A stretch of 64,000 nucleotides of DNA, taken from the NCBI GenBank assembly GCA_027972325.1, contig JAPMOS010000005.1, positions 213,501 to 277,500 of the forward strand, written 5' to 3'. Under the pieces are notes generated by a model. The model was not told the origin of the DNA, did no database searches, and saw only the letters and a list, made by a program, of their open reading frames with translations. The translations under genes and the position numbers were made by a program. The DNA comes from Paratrimastix pyriformis (lineage: Eukaryota; Preaxostyla; Paratrimastigidae). Positions 35,963 through 64,000 of this stretch are shown here, piece by piece (position 1 is the stretch's first letter; the number at the start of each line of letters is the position of its first letter).

Positions 35963-36575
35963 TAACGCCCTCGCTCGTCATCGATTTTCGCGAGCATCCG
36001 TCGGAGGTGGCTCCCACTGTCCCCACCGTTCGGGCTGAGCGCCTGGCCGATCTGCGCGAGGAGCCTGGAGGCGTCGGGGTACTGGAGGGGGCACAGACAC
36101 CCCATATGGAACCGCCCGGCAGGGCTCCAACACAGGGGTGCAGCAGCATGCAGGGGTACCAGCGACAGGAGGTCGAGGGTGCCCCCTGGGGGGAGGGTGA
36201 CACTCGGCGAGGGGGGGGCAGGGCTGGCGATGGTGGGGGTGGAGCGGCCGGGGAGTGGGGAGGCGGCGGGGTGGCTGAGGAGGGGTCAGGGATGGGTCAG
36301 GTGAGGGACGTGTGCTCTCGGGCATCACCGCCGAGGCTCGCGCCGTTTCCTGGGTCGGCAGTCCCCCCGGCCCCGACTCCGGCTCTGTACGCCGTCCGCA
36401 ACCGGCTGGGCGTTGCGGCCCGCCCGCCCCGTGGCCACCGAGGCGGAGGCGCGCAAGGTCGCCCAGGCGGAGATCTGTCCTCCAGAGCCAACTCACCCCC
36501 GAGGAGTTTCAGATCAGCACCACCCACCATGCGTGGATGGTGGTTGATGGTCGCACCGAACGAATTCTGACTCAT
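35963..36575 (-). CDS. Possible small hypothetical protein gene
   Basis: Not recognised. The best evidence is a 3' exon of about 36190-35963. It follows a C-rich acceptor and reads GTLDLLSLVPLHAAAPLCW, RFHMGCLCPLQ, YPDASRLLAQIGQALSPNGG, then RMLAKIDDERGR and a stop at 35963, with GC-rich third positions. A candidate first exon starts at 36575 (MSQNSFGATINHHPRMVGGA), and a middle exon may read ISAWATLRASASVATGRAGR. The exon joins are not established. The opposite strand has a competing ORF with LTPEEFQIS, so the strand itself is uncertain. Confidence 0.33.
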
Positions 36576-37144
36576 TTTTTCGGTTGTGTTTATTTATTGA
36601 ATTTTCAGGCATTTGCGGCAAAGATGGCGCAGGCGGCCTTTGCGATGTAAATTCACCGAAAACAATTGGTGTCGAACGAACGAGTCTCTTGGGGAGAGGA
36701 CACAAAAGTCAGAATTCCGCCCTCGACATCTTGACCCACCTCTCCGTTCGAGTCCAACTATTTTCCGTTTCGGTTTTCCCGACTGCTCTTCGTTTCTTTC
36801 ACTCGGATTGAATGAGCAGCCTGGAAGAGGTCGGTGCTTATTGCGTTTTTTTCTGCGCTCTCAACCACTTTCTACAGGCAGCATCTTCTCAAAAGTATCG
36901 AACTCCAAACAGGTCAGCTCTCATTTGAACCTTCTCGAGTACAGATCCGAGCAACGGCGCATGCGCGAGCAGATTTGCGCCAACTTCCCCAGCCATGACG
37001 CGGTGCGATGCCGTTTGAGCCGATGAGGTCGGGGGTGATCAGGTGAGTTGAATTGGGGGGAGAAAACCTTGTGTGGTCATTTCTTTCTCATGGTTCTTAG
37101 CATGAAGACGTAAAAAGCTTGTCAAGGTTGAGCAGTCTCGGAGG
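36576..37144. other. 5' region of TGS1 with candidate small exons
   Basis: It holds several short segments between plausible splice sites on the plus strand: ATG 36811 (MSSLEE), ASSQKYRTPN after a CTACAG acceptor (about 36880), and SEQRRMREQICANFPSHDA after a GTACAG acceptor (about 36943). These may be the true first exons of TGS1, but the join to the exon at 37145 could not be fixed. The rest is relatively rich in A+T and promoter-like. Confidence 0.35.
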
Positions 37145-41728
<4,584 letters not shown>

Positions 41729-43458
41729 CCGCTAACGGCACGGTGCCACTTCCGCATCAGAAAAACGGCCCAAAAATGGGACTGGTGTGTTTCGTGATCC
41801 TGGGAGGGGGGAGAGTGGGAATCCGAAAAAGTCGATGCCGGCTCAAATGAAAGATTCAAGTGAGGTGACAACGAAACGGTGGGCCACTAAGGTTGGAGGT
41901 CCCTGGGCACGCGGGGGTGGCGCGATGAAGATTGCGGATGAGGGAAAAAGTGTACAGATGGTCGTGTTCTCTGTCGTATTCCAAGGCCGATATGTGTACG
42001 AACAAGGTGCCGTGGTGAGTGGGTCTTGATGAAGGGGTGTGCGTGGTGGCCTCTTCTCGTTGGATATCGGCGAAGGAGGACTCCATCCCTGCCGTGTCGT
42101 CGTCGTCTTCCTCTTCCTCGGCCCAGGAATGAAAGTGACCAATGAAAATATGAAGCTAAAAAACGATAGAGGATGACTCAATAAGCTTGCAGCTAAATGA
42201 AGAAATGATGCATTCAAAGAAAGTGAAGGGAGAAGCCGAATAGGATTGCCTGCCCCCGAGAAGCGATGACTCAACCAATTTCTTTGCTCAAGTATTAATA
42301 TCTGAGTGAAATGAATTTCGAGATGAAAGGATGAGTGTGAGTGCAGCTCAAAAGACCCACCAAAGGCAAGAGGAAAAACAACCGAGTCAAAAAAAAGATA
42401 GCGAATTGGGGACAGGGGTGTATATATGCTCCCCGGCGGTTTTGGGTTTTGTGTGGTCGGCACAGGTCGCCCTGTACACTCACCGGCGAACGGGGTTGTT
42501 TTCGTTCAAATCTTCTTTCTGCATCCCCTCTTTTATTGCGATCAAGAAAAGTGGGTACAAACAGACGTTTTTTCTTTGTGATGCAATTTCCCACTCCCCT
42601 GTACGCTCACCCCGAACTCCCGCCACCACCACGGGAAAGTTTGGGAGCGTGCCGCTTGTTTTGGCACAAGAAAACTGGGTACAAACTCGTTCGGGAGGGG
42701 TGACCCCATCCATGGGGCCCGGTCCGGAATGCCGGGGGGGGGACCGCACCTATCGCCGCGCGGGGATCGCATGGCTGGCGGGGGCATCACGAACGGACTG
42801 GGAGCCACGTGACCCTCCGATTAATGCCACAACCACAGGTCTCCTGGAAAACCGATTGGCCGGTGGCGCCTCCTCACGGACAACGGGTGGGGGTGGCCGC
42901 CCCGGCAGAGGCCTTTCATATTTTTAATTCAACGCCCAAGCTCTACGACATGGGATGCACGCAAAAAAAATCTGTTATTCATTTGTCGCCACGCCGCCTG
43001 AGAGGAGGCGGGACCCAAAAAAATGCGAGGGAAACAGGCCAAAGAGAACGAGGTTTTGCGCACTGCTGAGCACAGTGACGCAAAGAAGGACATAGAGAGA
43101 CAGAAAAAGGGAGAGAGAAAAGGAAGGACAAAGAGAGACGACAGACAAAGGAGAGAGAAGGAGGGTCAAAAATGGTGCCGGGTGAGATAGGTCACCACAT
43201 CAGGGTGACGACGACGAGACGGACGCGCAGAGGCCCAGTTTTTCCGTCGCAACATCACATCACATCCCGTCACATTGCATCACATCCTGCCAAGCACAAA
43301 AGAACGACCGACAGTCCCCCCCCAAAAGATTTTAATCGTAAAAAAATGTCACGATGACCATCATCGAAAATGATGCATAAAAACCAATTTTGGTCAAACC
43401 GATGGCTGAATCTCCCCAAAAAAGAAAATCTCAGGCACACGTCATAAAAGAGCCCCTC
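41729..43458. other. Convergent gap between TGS1 and the giant gene
   Basis: About 1.7 kb, visibly poorer in GC over 41750-42700 than its surroundings. It has an imperfect direct duplication (CCTGTAC-CTCACC near 42471 and 42599; GGGTACAAAC near 42552 and 42679), a hairpin (43055-43084), and a purine-rich tract (about 43090-43160). A minus-strand stretch near 42120-41860 (AEEEEDDDDTAGMESSFADI) could be an exon but has no visible partner. No gene is claimed. Confidence 0.45.
43055..43084 (+). other. Perfect-arm hairpin
   Basis: TTTGCG-CACTG, a 7-base loop, then CAGTG-A-CGCAAA: eleven base pairs with one bulged A, in the gap near the 3' end of the giant gene. It could act in RNA processing or be chance. 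Confidence 0.45.

Positions 43459-64000
<20,542 letters not shown>

Noticed and set aside
36486-36535. MsrB-like LTPEEFQ on the plus strand
   Set aside because: No downstream MsrB metal-binding CxxC or catalytic motifs follow, and the opposite strand gives a better gene candidate.
42256-42267. Match to the first 12 bases of U2 snRNA (ATCGCTTCTCGG) on the minus strand
   Set aside because: The following sequence lacks the conserved branch-point recognition region (GTGTAGTATCTG) and shows no U2 fold. It is most likely chance.
41843-42463. 206-residue minus-strand ORF
   Set aside because: Composition is intron-like or intergenic, there are no domains and no signal peptide, and a competing frame in the same place looks more coding-like but is also unsupported.
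42540-42690. Recombination-site-like sequence around GGGTACAAAC and its partner
   Set aside because: It is only an imperfect short duplication, with no integrase gene or inverted core.

Overview
This is a GC-rich eukaryotic nuclear window with dense introns. Nearly every gene is split into many short exons, and the introns are packed with microsatellites (mostly GAT/ATC triplets), minisatellites and long runs of C. No prokaryotic operons, rRNA genes or intact tRNA genes were seen. The gene content is a TAF1B/Rrn7-like factor, eIF4G with MIF4G, MA3 and W2 domains, BUB3, PUS10, TGS1, a TMEM181-like protein, and large secreted or membrane proteins with EGF, PSI and CUB-like domains. This fits a free-living unicellular eukaryote (protist). 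A Preaxostyla-type metamonad is one guess, but nothing here settles the lineage.

Layout, left to right: TAF1B-like gene (-, 87-4152), head-to-head with a TMEM181-like seven-helix protein (+, 4550-6658). Then eIF4G (+, 7140-12955) and a 1.1 kb gap with a long CACAGA array. Next is an unrecognised single-pass membrane protein (-, 14092-16216). It is followed by two paralogous type I membrane proteins diverging from one 500 bp promoter (-, 17144-21857 and +, 22359-27592). BUB3 (-, 27958-30006) diverges from PUS10 (+, 30284-35527). A possible small minus-strand gene (35963-36575) precedes TGS1 (+, about 37145-41728). After a gap that looks poorer in GC, the last 20.5 kb is 3' exons of one very large minus-strand gene (43459 to beyond 64000) for an EGF/PSI-containing protein with several membrane helices near its C-terminus.

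The housekeeping genes form no obvious pathway, though five act on RNA or gene expression: Pol I transcription, cap binding, cap hypermethylation, pseudouridylation and, more loosely, the checkpoint protein BUB3. The rest are cell-surface proteins. The most interesting general signal is the splice sites. In eIF4G, where exon phases could be followed through, 12 of 13 introns begin GTCYGY rather than GTRAGT. The same donor recurs in every other multi-exon gene examined, and many acceptors are preceded by homopolymeric C. Other points of interest are a 52 bp near-identical element found in three introns, a poly(A)-tailed insertion inside a GGA repeat, a tRNA-like T-arm/B-box inside an intron, local duplication of PUS10 exon edges, and an apparent one-base frameshift in eIF4G.

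Exon boundaries were read by eye from ORF continuity, splice dinucleotides and family similarity. Those of eIF4G, TGS1 and the first TAF1B exons were checked for phase; most others are approximate.
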